From assembly GCF_004346185.1 (NCBI RefSeq), contig NZ_SMAI01000003.1, positions 310,001 through 374,000 on the forward strand: 64,000 nt of DNA, in the 5' to 3' direction. The DNA is from Aquabacter spiritensis (GTDB taxonomy: Bacteria; Pseudomonadota; Alphaproteobacteria; Rhizobiales; Xanthobacteraceae). Every line of letters starts with the position of its first letter. Position 1 is the first letter of the stretch. Positions 28,331 to 37,112 of the stretch are shown here, piece by piece. Made by a program: the position numbers and the translations under genes. The notes beneath the pieces were generated by a model. The model saw nothing but the letters and a program-made list of their open reading frames with translations, had not been told where the DNA came from and did not search any database.

Positions 28331-29890
28331 ATGGATGCGGTGAGGACGGCGCCGGCCGTTGCGGGCGCGCGCCGCGACGGCGGGACCTTCGACGTGATCG
28401 TGGTGGGCGCGGGCGGCGCGGGTCTCGCCGCCGCGATCGAGGCGCAGAGCCTCGGCCGCTCGACGCTTCTCCTTGAAAAGGCGGAGAAGATCGGCGGCAC
28501 GACCGGCCGCTCGGTCGGCTCCGTCGCCGCCACCAACACCTCGCACCAGATCCGCAAGGGCATCAAGGACAGCCCCGAGGAGCATCTGCGCGACCTCGGC
28601 GCCTTCAACGCCAAGCTGAACCTGCCGGGCAATCCGGTGTTCGCGCGCATGCTGGTCGAGAACGTGCCCGACACGTTCCGCTGGCTGGAGGAATCCGGGC
28701 TCGAATTCTTCGGCCCGATGACCGAGCTGCCGCACCGCAAGCAGCGCATGCACAATGTCATCCCGGATTCGCGCGCCTATCCGTTCCATCTCGGCCGCCG
28801 CGCGCGCAAGCTCGGCGTCGATATCCGCACCGCGGCGCCGGTCGAGGAGCTGATCCTCGAGGACGGCCGCGTCGTCGGGGTGGTGGCGACGATCGCCGGG
28901 CGGGCGACCGCGTTCCGGGCGCGCGGCGGCGTCGTGCTGTCGTGCGGCGATTACAGCGCCGACGGCAAGAGCCGGGCGCGCCACATTTCACCCACCATGG
29001 CCAACGTGACCCCGGTCAATCCTTACAATACCGGGGACGGGCACCGCATGGTGGAGGCGCTCGGCGGGCGCATCATCAACGGGCATCTGCATTTGTCGGG
29101 GCTGCGCTTTCCGCCGCCGCCGCCGAAATGGTACAGCCGCATCCCGCCCTATCGGCCGGTCGCGCGCTTCATGCGCTGGGCGCTGGAAAACCTGCCGGGC
29201 GTGGTCACCAACCGGCTGATCACCGGCTTCCTCACCACCGTCCTCGTGCCATCCTACAAGATGTTCCATGAGGGCGCGATCCTGGTGAATGCACGCGGCG
29301 AGCGCTTCACCGACGAGACCCGCGATTCCGCCGCCGAGATGGGCGCCCAGCCGGACCAGAAGGCCTATATCCTGCTCGACGGGCCGCTGGCGCGGAAGTT
29401 TTCCGGCTATCCCTATTATGTCTCCACCGCCTCCGGCTTCTCCTACGCCTCGATGGAGGATTACCGGCAGAACCGGAAGGACATCTTCCACGAGGCGCCG
29501 ACCCTCGCCGGCCTCGCCGGGCAGATCGGTGTCCCGGCGGCGGCGCTGGAGCAGACCCTGGCGACGCTCAATGCCGAGCGCGCGCGCGATCCGAAACCCG
29601 GCCGGCCGGAACTGAAGGAGGGACCCTATGTCGCCCTCGGGCCGGTGCGCTATTACATCAACTTCACCGATGGCGGCCTGGCGGTGAACGAGCGTCTGGA
29701 AGTGCTCGGCGCCGGCGACCGGCCGGTTCCCGGCCTCTATGCCGCCGGCCTCACCGGCATGGGCGGGGTGCTGCTGGAGGGCCATGGCCACCATCTCGGC
29801 TGGGTCTTCACCTCCGGCCGCATCGCCGCGCGCCATGCCGCCTACCGCGTCACCACCGCCGATCTGCCCGAGGCGGGGCCGGCGCTCTGA
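28331..29890 (+). CDS. FAD-dependent oxidoreductase (3-ketosteroid dehydrogenase/fumarate reductase-like)
   Basis: The 519-residue flavoprotein has FDVIVVGAGGAGLAAAIEA near residue 20, the LEKAEKIGGTTGRS stretch near 50 that is typical of the KstD/fumarate-reductase family, and the FAD end PVPGLYAAGLTGMGGVLLEGHGHHLGWVFTSGRIAAR-type segment after residue 465. It probably introduces or removes a double bond in a cyclic ketone or acid. GGGAG precedes the ATG at 28331; longer upstream reading frames cross the promoter. It is followed by a small membrane protein gene. Confidence 0.85.
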   Translation: MDAVRTAPAVAGARRDGGTFDVIVVGAGGAGLAAAIEAQSLGRSTLLLEKAEKIGGTTGRSVGSVAATNTSHQIRKGIKDSPEEHLRDLGAFNAKLNLPGNPVFARMLVENVPDTFRWLEESGLEFFGPMTELPHRKQRMHNVIPDSRAYPFHLGRRARKLGVDIRTAAPVEELILEDGRVVGVVATIAGRATAFRARGGVVLSCGDYSADGKSRARHISPTMANVTPVNPYNTGDGHRMVEALGGRIINGHLHLSGLRFPPPPPKWYSRIPPYRPVARFMRWALENLPGVVTNRLITGFLTTVLVPSYKMFHEGAILVNARGERFTDETRDSAAEMGAQPDQKAYILLDGPLARKFSGYPYYVSTASGFSYASMEDYRQNRKDIFHEAPTLAGLAGQIGVPAAALEQTLATLNAERARDPKPGRPELKEGPYVALGPVRYYINFTDGGLAVNERLEVLGAGDRPVPGLYAAGLTGMGGVLLEGHGHHLGWVFTSGRIAARHAAYRVTTADLPEAGPAL

Positions 29891-29948
29891 CCCCCCTTCG
29901 GAACCGGGCGCGGGGCCGTATCGGCCCGCGCCGCGAGAGGACGCCCTG

Positions 29949-30185
29949 ATGGACATGCCCGATCTGCCGACCTATCCCGCCCTCGGCTTCCTGGTGAAGC
30001 ACGGCAAATGGCTGTCGCTCCTGGTCGCCGCTCTGCCGCTGCTCGGCGGTCTCGCGGCGGTGCTGTCGGGCGGGCCGCTCCTGCTTCTCGCGGCGGGACT
30101 CGTGCTCGCCCCGCTCCTGCTGCTCTTCATGCTGACTTATGTCGAAATGGCGCGGGTGATCTCCGACACCATGATCCCGCGCTGA
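29949..30185 (+). CDS. Small membrane protein, unknown function
   Basis: The 78-residue protein has two hydrophobic segments (WLSLLVAALPLLGGLAAVL and LLLLAAGLVLAPLLLLFMLTYV) and a short charged tail ending DTMIPR. GAGAGGA precedes the ATG at 29949, and the gene follows the flavoprotein by 58 bases, so it shares the 28270 promoter. It could anchor or accept electrons with the flavoprotein, but no haem or cofactor ligand is obvious. I do not recognise the family. Confidence 0.7.
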   Translation: MDMPDLPTYPALGFLVKHGKWLSLLVAALPLLGGLAAVLSGGPLLLLAAGLVLAPLLLLFMLTYVEMARVISDTMIPR

Positions 30186-30221
30186 ACCGGGGACGCCCGC
30201 GCGGGCGCCCCCGGCGGAGCG

Positions 30222-31196
30222 TCATTCCGGCTTCATGCCGGCGAGGTCGGCGACCTCGCCCCAGAGCTTCACTTCCTTGTCGAGATAGGCGGCGAACGCC
30301 GCCGAACTGGAGGGGCGCGGCTCGAATCCGAGGCCGAGCATGGTCTCCCGCACGCTGGGCTTGGCGAGGATCTCGGAAATGTCCTTCTGCAGCTGGGCGA
30401 TGCGCGCCGGCGGCGTCTTGGCCGGGGCGAGGATGCCGTACCACAGCTCGACGTCGAACTCGGCGATGCCCTGTTCCTGCACGGTGGGCACGTTCGGCAT
30501 GAAGGCGGCCCGCTTGGCGCTCGACACCGCGATCGCCCGCACCTTGCCGGCGGAGATGAAGGGCAGTCCCGACGACGGCGCGCCGAAATACATCGGCACA
30601 TTTCCCGCCGCGACGTCGGCGATGGCCGGCGCGCCGCCGCGATAGGGCACGTGGGTCATCTTGATCCCGGCCTTGGCGTTCAGCAGCTCCATCGCGAGGT
30701 GCGGCGCGGTGCCGATGCCGGAGGAGGCATAGTCGATCTGGCCGGGCTTCGCCTTGGCGAGCGCGATCATTTCCTTCAGGTCCTTGGCGGGGAATTCGGC
30801 CGCCACGGTCAGGACCAGCGGGCCGGCGCACACCAGCATGACCGGGGCGAAATCCTTCACGATGTCGAAGGGCAGGTCCTTCTTCACCTTGGGCAGGATG
30901 GCGTGGGCGCTGGTGGTGAGGAAGATGGTGTTGCCGTCGGGATCGGCCTTGGCCGTCGCGAGGGTCGCGCTGATGCCGCCGCCGCCGGCCTGGTTCAGCA
31001 CCACGACGGTCTGGTTCAGTTTCGGCTGCAGCTCGCCGGCGATCAGCCGGGCGACGATGTCGGTGCCGCTGCCGGGCGGGAACGGCACGATGATGCGCAG
31101 CGGCGCCCCGCTCTGGGCGAGCGCGCCGCCGAGGGCGACGGCGGAAAGGAGCAGCCCCGCGAGCGCGGCGCGGGCCCCCCGTGCGAAGATGGACAT
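30222..31196 (-). CDS. Bug/TctC-family periplasmic substrate-binding protein (1)
   Basis: The 324-residue protein has a signal peptide (ARAALAGLLLSAVALGGALAQ) and the Bug pattern: PLRIIVPFPPGSGTDIVARLIAGEL, VVLNQAGGGGISATLATAKADPDGNTI, and VPYRGGAPAIADVAAGNVPMYFG near residue 180. Bug receptors bind carboxylates and hand them to TctAB. It is the last gene of the minus-strand unit that starts at 34690; a second Bug gene opens that unit. Confidence 0.9.
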   Translation of the reverse strand: MSIFARGARAALAGLLLSAVALGGALAQSGAPLRIIVPFPPGSGTDIVARLIAGELQPKLNQTVVVLNQAGGGGISATLATAKADPDGNTIFLTTSAHAILPKVKKDLPFDIVKDFAPVMLVCAGPLVLTVAAEFPAKDLKEMIALAKAKPGQIDYASSGIGTAPHLAMELLNAKAGIKMTHVPYRGGAPAIADVAAGNVPMYFGAPSSGLPFISAGKVRAIAVSSAKRAAFMPNVPTVQEQGIAEFDVELWYGILAPAKTPPARIAQLQKDISEILAKPSVRETMLGLGFEPRPSSSAAFAAYLDKEVKLWGEVADLAGMKPE

Positions 31197-31207
31197 GGCG
31201 CGTTTCC

Positions 31208-31768
31208 TCAGTTTTCTCTTTGGGTGAACATGAAATAGGTGCGGTTGGTCTGGAACTGCCGCATGCGCAGCATCCAGGGCGTGAAGTTGGCCCGGGTCCA
31301 GGCGTCGAGCGCGTAGATGGCTGCGTCGGTGACGTGGTAGAGCGCCATGTAGCGGGGCGCCCCGCCGGTTGTTGCGCGGGCCGCGAAGCGCCGCGCCGCG
31401 ATCATCCCCGGCACCTGCGAGAGCAGGGGAATGTGCTCGGTCGTGTACCAGGCGTTGAACTCCTCCTCGACCGCCGGCTCGACGTCCATCGAGGTGAGGA
31501 TCAGGCCGCCGGCCTCCTCCGGCGAGGGCCGGTCGCCGGGCACCAGCTGCACCAGGTCCCAGGACAGGACCGGCGTCCCGCGCGGCGCGGGCACCGCGTC
31601 CGCCGCCGCCTCGTCGAGCGTGATCCAGAAGGGCGGGTCGGCGATCAGGCCGCGCGTCTCGCGATTGGTGCGGCCGCCCTTCCAGACCTGCCGGGTGATG
31701 CCGGGCACGGGCGCGGCGGCCGGGGGCGCGGTGTCGTAGACGGCGAGCCCGAGCCCGAGCGCGCCCAT
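31208..31768 (-). CDS. Probable dimeric alpha/beta-barrel protein (paralogue C of four)
   Basis: The 186-residue protein carries, in its C-terminal half, FNAWYTTEHIPLLSQVPGMIAARRF, then RYMALYHVTDAAIYALDAW. The FN-WY-EH, PG-ARRF and Y-ALY elements are shared with three other island proteins and resemble EthD/NIPSNAP-like ferredoxin folds. The N-terminal 90 residues look like a diverged copy of the same fold. CAGGAGA lies 6 bases before the ATG. It sits between the PRISE reductase and a Bug gene in one operon. Function unknown. Confidence 0.7.
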   Translation of the reverse strand: MGALGLGLAVYDTAPPAAAPVPGITRQVWKGGRTNRETRGLIADPPFWITLDEAAADAVPAPRGTPVLSWDLVQLVPGDRPSPEEAGGLILTSMDVEPAVEEEFNAWYTTEHIPLLSQVPGMIAARRFAARATTGGAPRYMALYHVTDAAIYALDAWTRANFTPWMLRMRQFQTNRTYFMFTQREN

Positions 31769-31791
31769 GGGATTCTCCTGCGCCGCGCCGC

Positions 31792-32844
31792 TCACGGGAG
31801 CACGCCGGCTTTGGAGAAGACGTTGAAATAGCGAATGAACTCGTCTTCGGTGCGGACCGTGCGGGTGAACCCCGCCTGGCGCGCTTTGGTCATGTCCGAC
31901 ATCATGTCCCAGTGCGGACCGAAGACGAAATCGCCGTAGGACCACAGCGCGAGCCGCTCGTATGGCGGCGCCTTCAGGCCGTGGCGGCGCACGATGGCGT
32001 CCCAGACCGGCGCCTTGTCGGCCATGGCAGCGGCGAGCTTCACGGTCTTCACCGGCCCGACTTCCATGCCGAAATGGCGCGCGAAGGCCGGCCAGAGCCG
32101 CTCCCAGCGGATATGGTCGCCATTGATGATGTTGAACGCCTGATTGGCGCAGGCCGGGGTCTCGCTCATCCAGAGAATGGCGTCGACCAGATGGTCGCTC
32201 GACGTGCACTGATAGAGCGCGCGGTAATTGGCCTCGGTGCCGGGGAAGCACAAAGGCAGGCCCATTTCGCGGCAGATCAGGGCATAGACGGCGATCACCA
32301 GGACCAGATTGCGCGGCGTGTCGGGCACGGCATGGCAGATGCCGTGGGGCCGCGAGGCGCTCCAGGTCCAGGAGCGTCCCGGCTGGCGCGCGGCGACGTA
32401 ATCCTGCTGAGCGTAATAGAAGGTGGTGCGCACCGAGCGCGGATCGTCCTCGCGCGCCGGGGTCGGGAACGGCCCGATATCGGAGCCGTACCATTTGGTG
32501 CCGTGGACCAGATGCACATGGGCGAGGCCGGGCGCCTGCGCCTCCAGCGGCTCCAGCACGTTGCGCAGCATGGCGAGATTGGTCTCGACCGGCTCCGGCT
32601 GGTTCGCCACATGGTCGAACCGTCCCGCATAGAGCAGGTGGGTCGCACCTTCGAGACCGGTGAGCCGGGCGCGGCACGCCGCGGTGTCGGTCAGGTCAAC
32701 CGGGATGAAGCGCACACCGGGCACCTCGACCGGCCGGCGCGCCAGCGCCACCACGTCCCAGTCGGGCCGGCGCGCCAGTGTGTCCGCCAGCCCCCGGCCG
32801 ATCACGCCGGTCGCCCCTGCGATCACGGCAAGCTTCTTCGTCAT
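31792..32844 (-). CDS. PRISE-type NAD(P)H-dependent enone reductase (atypical SDR)
   Basis: The 350-residue protein starts with AGATGVIGRGLA (cofactor loop, residues 9-20), and has HGTKWYGSDIGPF with the conserved Lys at 117 and TFYYAQQDYV with the conserved Tyr near 144, then SASRPHGICHAVPDTPRNL. This is the pattern of progesterone 5-beta-reductase/iridoid-synthase-like (PRISE) proteins, which use Lys and Tyr instead of YxxxK to reduce the C=C bond of 1,4-enones. A cyclic or terpenoid enone intermediate is therefore plausible. It lies in the operon 34690 to 30222. Confidence 0.8.
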   Translation of the reverse strand: MTKKLAVIAGATGVIGRGLADTLARRPDWDVVALARRPVEVPGVRFIPVDLTDTAACRARLTGLEGATHLLYAGRFDHVANQPEPVETNLAMLRNVLEPLEAQAPGLAHVHLVHGTKWYGSDIGPFPTPAREDDPRSVRTTFYYAQQDYVAARQPGRSWTWSASRPHGICHAVPDTPRNLVLVIAVYALICREMGLPLCFPGTEANYRALYQCTSSDHLVDAILWMSETPACANQAFNIINGDHIRWERLWPAFARHFGMEVGPVKTVKLAAAMADKAPVWDAIVRRHGLKAPPYERLALWSYGDFVFGPHWDMMSDMTKARQAGFTRTVRTEDEFIRYFNVFSKAGVLP

Positions 32845-32897
32845 GCTTGGCTTCCTTGCGCCCCCGCGCGGTGTCGTTTCCGCGCCCTGCCGTTCCC

Positions 32898-32919
32898 GCG
32901 CGATCGGTCGCGATCGCGC
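32898..32919. repeat. Inverted repeat in the gap inside the minus-strand operon
   Basis: GCGCGATCG and CGATCGCGC form a 9-bp inverted repeat with a 4-base spacer within the 152-base gap between paralogue D and the PRISE gene. It may be an internal processing or attenuation stem. No sigma-54 promoter was seen in this gap. Confidence 0.45.
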
Positions 32920-32996
32920 GCTCTGTCGTGCGTGCGTCCGGGCGGGATGTCGCCCGGGTCATCTGCCGCGCCGGCCAAGCCGGCCGTGGCGTCGGC

Positions 32997-33725
32997 TCAG
33001 ACCGGCGCGACCCGGTAGAGCTGCTGCAGGAAGGCCGGGCCTTCGAGCGGCGCGGTGCTGAGACCGGCGAGCGGCGCCCGCGCGCGGACGGCCGCGATCG
33101 CGGCGCGGAGCGGCACCATATGGGTGGCCTCGACGAACAGTCCGGCTTCGAGCCTGCGGTCGCCCTGGCGGACATGGCCGCCGGTGGAGCGCGCGGCGAG
33201 GCTGTCGTCCCGCCAGATGGTGCGGGCGGCGACGATGCCGGGCCGACGCATCAGATCGGGGATGACATCCTCCGCGAGGGTCCGGTCGAGCGGCTCGGCC
33301 GCCTCGGGCGCCGGCGCGAGGGGCAGCACCGCGAGGCAGGCCCCCTCGGCTTCGCCGGTGGCGTGCGCGATCCGGCCAATGGTGCGGATCACGTTGCGGA
33401 ACCGCAGGATATAATGCCGGCTGCTCGGATCGGGATCGCCCACCATGGCGAGATAGGCCGCGGACTGGAACACGCCGGTGTCCCAGGCCTCGTAGAAAGC
33501 GAGGTATTTCGGCCCCTCGCTCCCCGTATTCTCATAGCGGCGGCCACGGATGAAGCCTGGCAGCCCGAGGATGCGATCGCGCATATGTTCGCGATTGTAC
33601 CACTCGTTGAAGCCCGGCTCCTCCGCCGGGTCGATGTCGGTCCAGGTGAACAGCACCGCCCGCGCGACATGTGGGGCGGCGCCGCTCTCCCTGGCACCGC
33701 GTTCGGCCGGCGCGCCGTCGCTCAC
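32997..33725 (-). CDS. Probable double-unit alpha/beta-barrel protein (paralogue D of four)
   Basis: The 242-residue protein contains VARAVLFTWTDIDPAEEPGFNEWYNREHMRD-type sequence followed by LGLPGFIRGRRYE and KYLAFYEAWD in the first half; the second half (LAEDVIPDLMRRPGIVAARTIW) looks like a second, diverged unit. The FNEWYxxEH and PG-GRRYE elements match paralogues A-C. The GTG at 33725 overlaps the upstream Bug stop as GTGA, so it is translationally coupled to the receptor. Function unknown. Confidence 0.7.
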   Translation of the reverse strand: MSDGAPAERGARESGAAPHVARAVLFTWTDIDPAEEPGFNEWYNREHMRDRILGLPGFIRGRRYENTGSEGPKYLAFYEAWDTGVFQSAAYLAMVGDPDPSSRHYILRFRNVIRTIGRIAHATGEAEGACLAVLPLAPAPEAAEPLDRTLAEDVIPDLMRRPGIVAARTIWRDDSLAARSTGGHVRQGDRRLEAGLFVEATHMVPLRAAIAAVRARAPLAGLSTAPLEGPAFLQQLYRVAPV

Positions 33726-34690
33726 GGCCCGACCGCCCAGAGCGCTTCGACGGTCTTCTTCTCGTCGGCGACGAAGGTGCGGACCTTCGCGGCGTCGTGG
33801 AAATAGGGGACCATGCCGATATTGGCGAGCTGGCTCTGGAATTTCGGGTCCTTGGAGATGGTCGCGAGGCCCTTGTTCCAGGCGGCGACGACGTCCTGCG
33901 GCAGGTTCGGCGGGCCGGAGACCGCGAACCAGAACAGGATCTGCACGGCGGGATAGCCGACCTCCGCCATGGTCGGCGTGTCGGGCAGCGGCGGGAAGCG
34001 GCCGTCGGAGGCCACGGCCAGAACCCGGAGCTTGCCGGACTGGAGCAGCGGCGAGACCGCGCTCCACGAGCCCGCGCCGAGCATGACATGGCCGCCGGCC
34101 GTCATGGTGACGGCCTCCGAGCCGCCCTTCGAGGCCACCGGCCGGGTGCGCTTGATGTCGACGTCCGCCGCCTTGAACAATTGGCGGAAGGTATAGTCCT
34201 GCGCCCCGGCGCCGCCGAGCGAGGTCCAGGTGAAGGTGCCGGGATCGCTCTTCAGGCGGGCGATGGCGTCCTGCATCGTCTTGAACGGCGAATCCGCCGG
34301 CACCACGAAGATCATCGGCGTCTGTGCGACCATGCCGGCGAAGCTGCGGTCCATCACCGGGTTCGGCGGGTTCTTGACGACGACTTCCAGCATCGAGCTG
34401 GAGGCCGGGGAATCCGCCAGCATGGTGTAGCCGTCCGGCTTCGACCGCATCACCTCTTCCACCGCCGGGACGGTGTTGCCGCCGGGCTTGGAGACCACCC
34501 GGACCGGCACCTTCCACAATTCTTCGAGCGCCTGGCCGACCGCGCGGGCGGTGAGGCCGGTCGAGCCGCCGGGCGCGAACGGCACGATCAGGTCGATGGC
34601 CTTGTTCGGATAGGCCGTCTGGGCACCGGCGGAGGCCGGCAGCAGCAACATGGCGAGCGCGAGCCCACCGGCGAGATGCGTCAGGCGCAT
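33722..34690 (-). CDS. Bug/TctC-family periplasmic substrate-binding protein (2)
   Basis: The 322-residue protein has a signal peptide (MRLTHLAGGLALAMLLLPASAGAQ) and Bug motifs: AIDLIVPFAPGGSTGLTARAVGQAL, VRVVSKPGGNTVPAVEEVMRSKPDGYTML and PVASKGGSEAVTMTAGGHVMLG. It is the first gene of the unit running to 30222, behind a sigma-54 promoter, with GGAGGGAG before the ATG. Having two Bug receptors in one operon suggests that two related substrates feed one TctAB, or that one acts as a sensor. Confidence 0.9.
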   Translation of the reverse strand: MRLTHLAGGLALAMLLLPASAGAQTAYPNKAIDLIVPFAPGGSTGLTARAVGQALEELWKVPVRVVSKPGGNTVPAVEEVMRSKPDGYTMLADSPASSSMLEVVVKNPPNPVMDRSFAGMVAQTPMIFVVPADSPFKTMQDAIARLKSDPGTFTWTSLGGAGAQDYTFRQLFKAADVDIKRTRPVASKGGSEAVTMTAGGHVMLGAGSWSAVSPLLQSGKLRVLAVASDGRFPPLPDTPTMAEVGYPAVQILFWFAVSGPPNLPQDVVAAWNKGLATISKDPKFQSQLANIGMVPYFHDAAKVRTFVADEKKTVEALWAVGP

Positions 34691-34766
34691 GTTCCACTCC
34701 CTCCGCCGACCTGTGGGGTGGCGGTTTTGTTGTTTCCCGGCGGCACGAGCCGCCCGGGCCGCATTT

Positions 34767-34782
34767 CGCAAGGGCCGTGCCA
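34767..34782 (-). promoter_or_regulatory. Sigma-54 promoter of the Bug/PRISE operon
   Basis: On the minus strand TGGCACGGCCCTTGCG matches TGGCAC-N5-TTGC with GG-N10-GC; the predicted start is about 66 bases before the ATG at 34690. Confidence 0.87.
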
Positions 34783-34955
34783 AGGCGGCCGGCGCGCCGC
34801 CATCCCGCGGCCGCCGTGGCCGCCGCGCCCTCTCCATAGGGAAGTTCCGGCGGCGACCGCGGGGAAAGCCGCGCGCCCGAGGCCGTCATGGGGCCGTGCA
34901 TCGCCGTCCTCCGCAGGTCGTGCACACGCCCGTCGAGACGGCGAACGCTCCAGTC

Positions 34956-34993
34956 TGTCGCCGCCGCCGACACGTCTGTACTTGCCGCGGACA
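34956..34993. promoter_or_regulatory. Pair of 17-bp activator sites before the beta-oxidation operon
   Basis: TGTCGCCGCCGCCGACA (34956-34972) and TGTACTTGCCGCGGACA (34977-34993) fit TGT-N11-ACA; centres are 21 bases apart, two helical turns. They lie between divergent sigma-54 promoters at 34767 and 35059. Confidence 0.68.
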
Positions 34994-35058
34994 TGCGGCG
35001 GGCCGGGACGGGTTGCAGGATCCTCGGCACGCCCCCGTGGGCCTCCGCCTCAAAGGGC

Positions 35059-35074
35059 TGGCATGCGCCTTGCT
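35059..35074 (+). promoter_or_regulatory. Sigma-54 promoter of the beta-oxidation operon
   Basis: TGGCATGCGCCTTGCT has GG-N10-GC spacing and a perfect TTGCT. The predicted start near 35085 leaves the ATG at 35087 without a leader, so translation probably begins at 35102. Confidence 0.87.
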
Positions 35075-35101
35075 CGGCTCGGGGCGATGAGTGGTGGGCA
35101 A

Positions 35102-36325
35102 ATGAATTCCGTGGACCTTGCGATCGAACCGGCCGTTTCGCCGTTCAAGATGCTCTCCGGCGTGCGGGTGGTGGATCTCACCACCTCCATCGCCGGCCCC
35201 TACGCGACCATGCTGCTGTCGGACTTCGGCGCCGAAGTGGTGAAGGTCGAGCGGCCCGGCGGCGACGATGCCCGGCAATGGGGGCCGCCCTTCCTGCACG
35301 GCGAATCGCTCTGGTTCCTCAGCGTCAACCGCAACAAATTGAGCGTCCAGCTCGATTACGGCTCGCCGGAGGGCCGGCGCGTCCTGTCCGATCTGATCGA
35401 CACCGCGGACGTCGTCGTGACCAACCAGCTGCCCGGGGTCCAGCGCAAGCTCGAACTCGACGCCCAGAGCCTGCGGGCTGGCCGCCCGCGGCTGATCCAT
35501 GCCTCGCTGACCGGCTTCGGGCTCAGCGGGCCGAATTCCAGCCTGCCCTGCTACGACCTCATCGCCGAGGGCTATAGTGGCGTCATGGACCTCACCGGGA
35601 CGCTCGACATCGAGCCGCAGAAGGTCGGCTCGCCCGCCGCCGACATGCTGGCCGGGGCCGACGCCGCGATGGCGGTGCTGGCGGCGCTGCACCGGCGCAA
35701 CGCCACCGGACAGGGCTGCGCGCTCGACATCTCGCTGACCGAGAGCATGATCCGCTTCATGTCGCCCCGCATCGTCACCTATATGGGCTCGGGCGAGGTG
35801 CCGCGGCGCTCGGGCGGCAAGGACAGCGTGATCGCCATCTACCAGACCTTCGAGACCGCGGACGAGCCGATGACGCTCGGCATCGGCAATGATGCGATCT
35901 GGAAGCGCCTGTGGCGCGCCTTCGAGAAGCCCGAGGTCGCGGAGGACGCGCGCTACAGCGACAATGCCAAGCGCCGGGCGCACCGCGAGGAGATCGTCGC
36001 GATGATCCAGGCGATCCTGTCGACCCGTCCGCGCGCCGACTGGCTGGCGCTGTTCGCCGCCAACAAGGTGCCGGCCGGGCCGATCTACCGCGTCGACGAG
36101 GTGGTCGAGGATCCGCATTTCCGCGATCGCGGCGTGTTCTACGAGATCGACCGCGACGGCGAGGCGCTGCCCCAGGTCGGGCTCGGCATCACGGTGGACG
36201 GCGTCTCCCAGCACGCCGCCGCGCCGCCGCCGCGCCTCGGCCAGCACACCGAGGCGGTGATGCGCGCGATTCTCGCCTATGACGAGACGCGCATCGCCGA
36301 ACTGCGCGCCGCCGGCACCATCTGA
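35102..36325 (+). CDS. Class III (CaiB/BaiF) CoA-transferase (1)
   Basis: The 407-residue enzyme has VVDLTTSIAGPYATMLLSDFGAEVVKVERPGGDDAR (residues 21-56), the NRNKLSVQLD stretch and DLIAEGYSGVMDLTG with the catalytic-position Asp. Class III transferases move CoA between acyl-CoA and a free acid without ATP. ATG 35102 has GGTGGG upstream, whereas ATG 35087 would lie at the predicted transcription start. It is the first gene of a co-directional run reaching to 45447. Confidence 0.9.
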   Translation: MNSVDLAIEPAVSPFKMLSGVRVVDLTTSIAGPYATMLLSDFGAEVVKVERPGGDDARQWGPPFLHGESLWFLSVNRNKLSVQLDYGSPEGRRVLSDLIDTADVVVTNQLPGVQRKLELDAQSLRAGRPRLIHASLTGFGLSGPNSSLPCYDLIAEGYSGVMDLTGTLDIEPQKVGSPAADMLAGADAAMAVLAALHRRNATGQGCALDISLTESMIRFMSPRIVTYMGSGEVPRRSGGKDSVIAIYQTFETADEPMTLGIGNDAIWKRLWRAFEKPEVAEDARYSDNAKRRAHREEIVAMIQAILSTRPRADWLALFAANKVPAGPIYRVDEVVEDPHFRDRGVFYEIDRDGEALPQVGLGITVDGVSQHAAAPPPRLGQHTEAVMRAILAYDETRIAELRAAGTI

Positions 36326-36346
36326 CGGCGCGGCCACGAGGATACG

Positions 36347-37111
36347 ATGATCGATCTGACCCGCGACGGCGCCTATGCCGTGCTGACCCTCACCCGCCCG
36401 GAGGCGCTGAACGCGCTGTCCTTCGCGATCATCCGCGCGCTCGGCGCCGCCTTGGACGAGGTGGCCGGCTGGGACGTGCGGGCCTTGATCGTCACCGGCG
36501 CGGGCGAGAAGGCGTTCTGCGCCGGCGCCGACATCAAGGAATTGATGGGCCGTCCGCTGATGGCGGAGAAAGCCGGGGCGGAACTCGGCCAGGCGACCTT
36601 CGCCAAGCTCGACGCGCTCGCCATCCCCTCGATCGCTGCGATCAACGGCTTCGCCTTCGGCGGCGGGCTGGAACTCGCGCTCGCCTGCACCTTCCGCGTC
36701 GCCGCGCCCAAGGCCAAGATGGGCCTGCCGGAGATCAAGCTCGGCCTGATCCCCGGCTATGGCGGCACCCAGCGCCTGCCGCGCCTGATCGGCGAGGCGC
36801 GGGCGATGGAGATGATCCTCACCGGCCGCACCGTCGACGCCCAGGAGGCGCTCGCCATCGGCCTCGTCAACCGGCTCGCGGAGGGCGACGTGACGGCCGC
36901 CGCGGTCGCGTTCGCCGACGGCTTCTCCGGCTACGGCCTGCCGGCGCTGGCGCTCGCCCGCAGCGCGGTGAAGCGCGCGCTCGACACGCCGCTCCACGAG
37001 GGGCTGAAGATCGAGGCCGACCTCTCCACGCTCGCTTACCGCACGGAGGACGCGGCCGAAGGGCTCGCGGCCTTCGTCGAGAAGCGCAAGCCCGCCTTCC
37101 GGGACCGCTGA
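36347..37111 (+). CDS. Enoyl-CoA hydratase/isomerase
   Basis: The 254-residue crotonase has AFCAGADIKEL near residue 60, NGFAFGGGLELALACTFRVAAPKAKMGLPEIKLGLIPGYGGTQRLPRL-type core around residues 100-145, with the two catalytic glutamates of hydratases in GGGLELA and GLPEIKLG. It hydrates 2-enoyl-CoA in beta-oxidation. Gap of 21 bases after the CoA-transferase; 1 base before the SDR. Unlike the crotonase at 23423 it is a standard hydratase. Confidence 0.92.
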   Translation: MIDLTRDGAYAVLTLTRPEALNALSFAIIRALGAALDEVAGWDVRALIVTGAGEKAFCAGADIKELMGRPLMAEKAGAELGQATFAKLDALAIPSIAAINGFAFGGGLELALACTFRVAAPKAKMGLPEIKLGLIPGYGGTQRLPRLIGEARAMEMILTGRTVDAQEALAIGLVNRLAEGDVTAAAVAFADGFSGYGLPALALARSAVKRALDTPLHEGLKIEADLSTLAYRTEDAAEGLAAFVEKRKPAFRDR

Positions 37112-37112
37112 C

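Noticed and set aside
35087..35101. ATG at 35087 as start of the CoA-transferase
   Set aside because: It lies about 2 bases from the transcription start predicted by the sigma-54 promoter at 35059; ATG 35102 has a ribosome-binding site and a leader.
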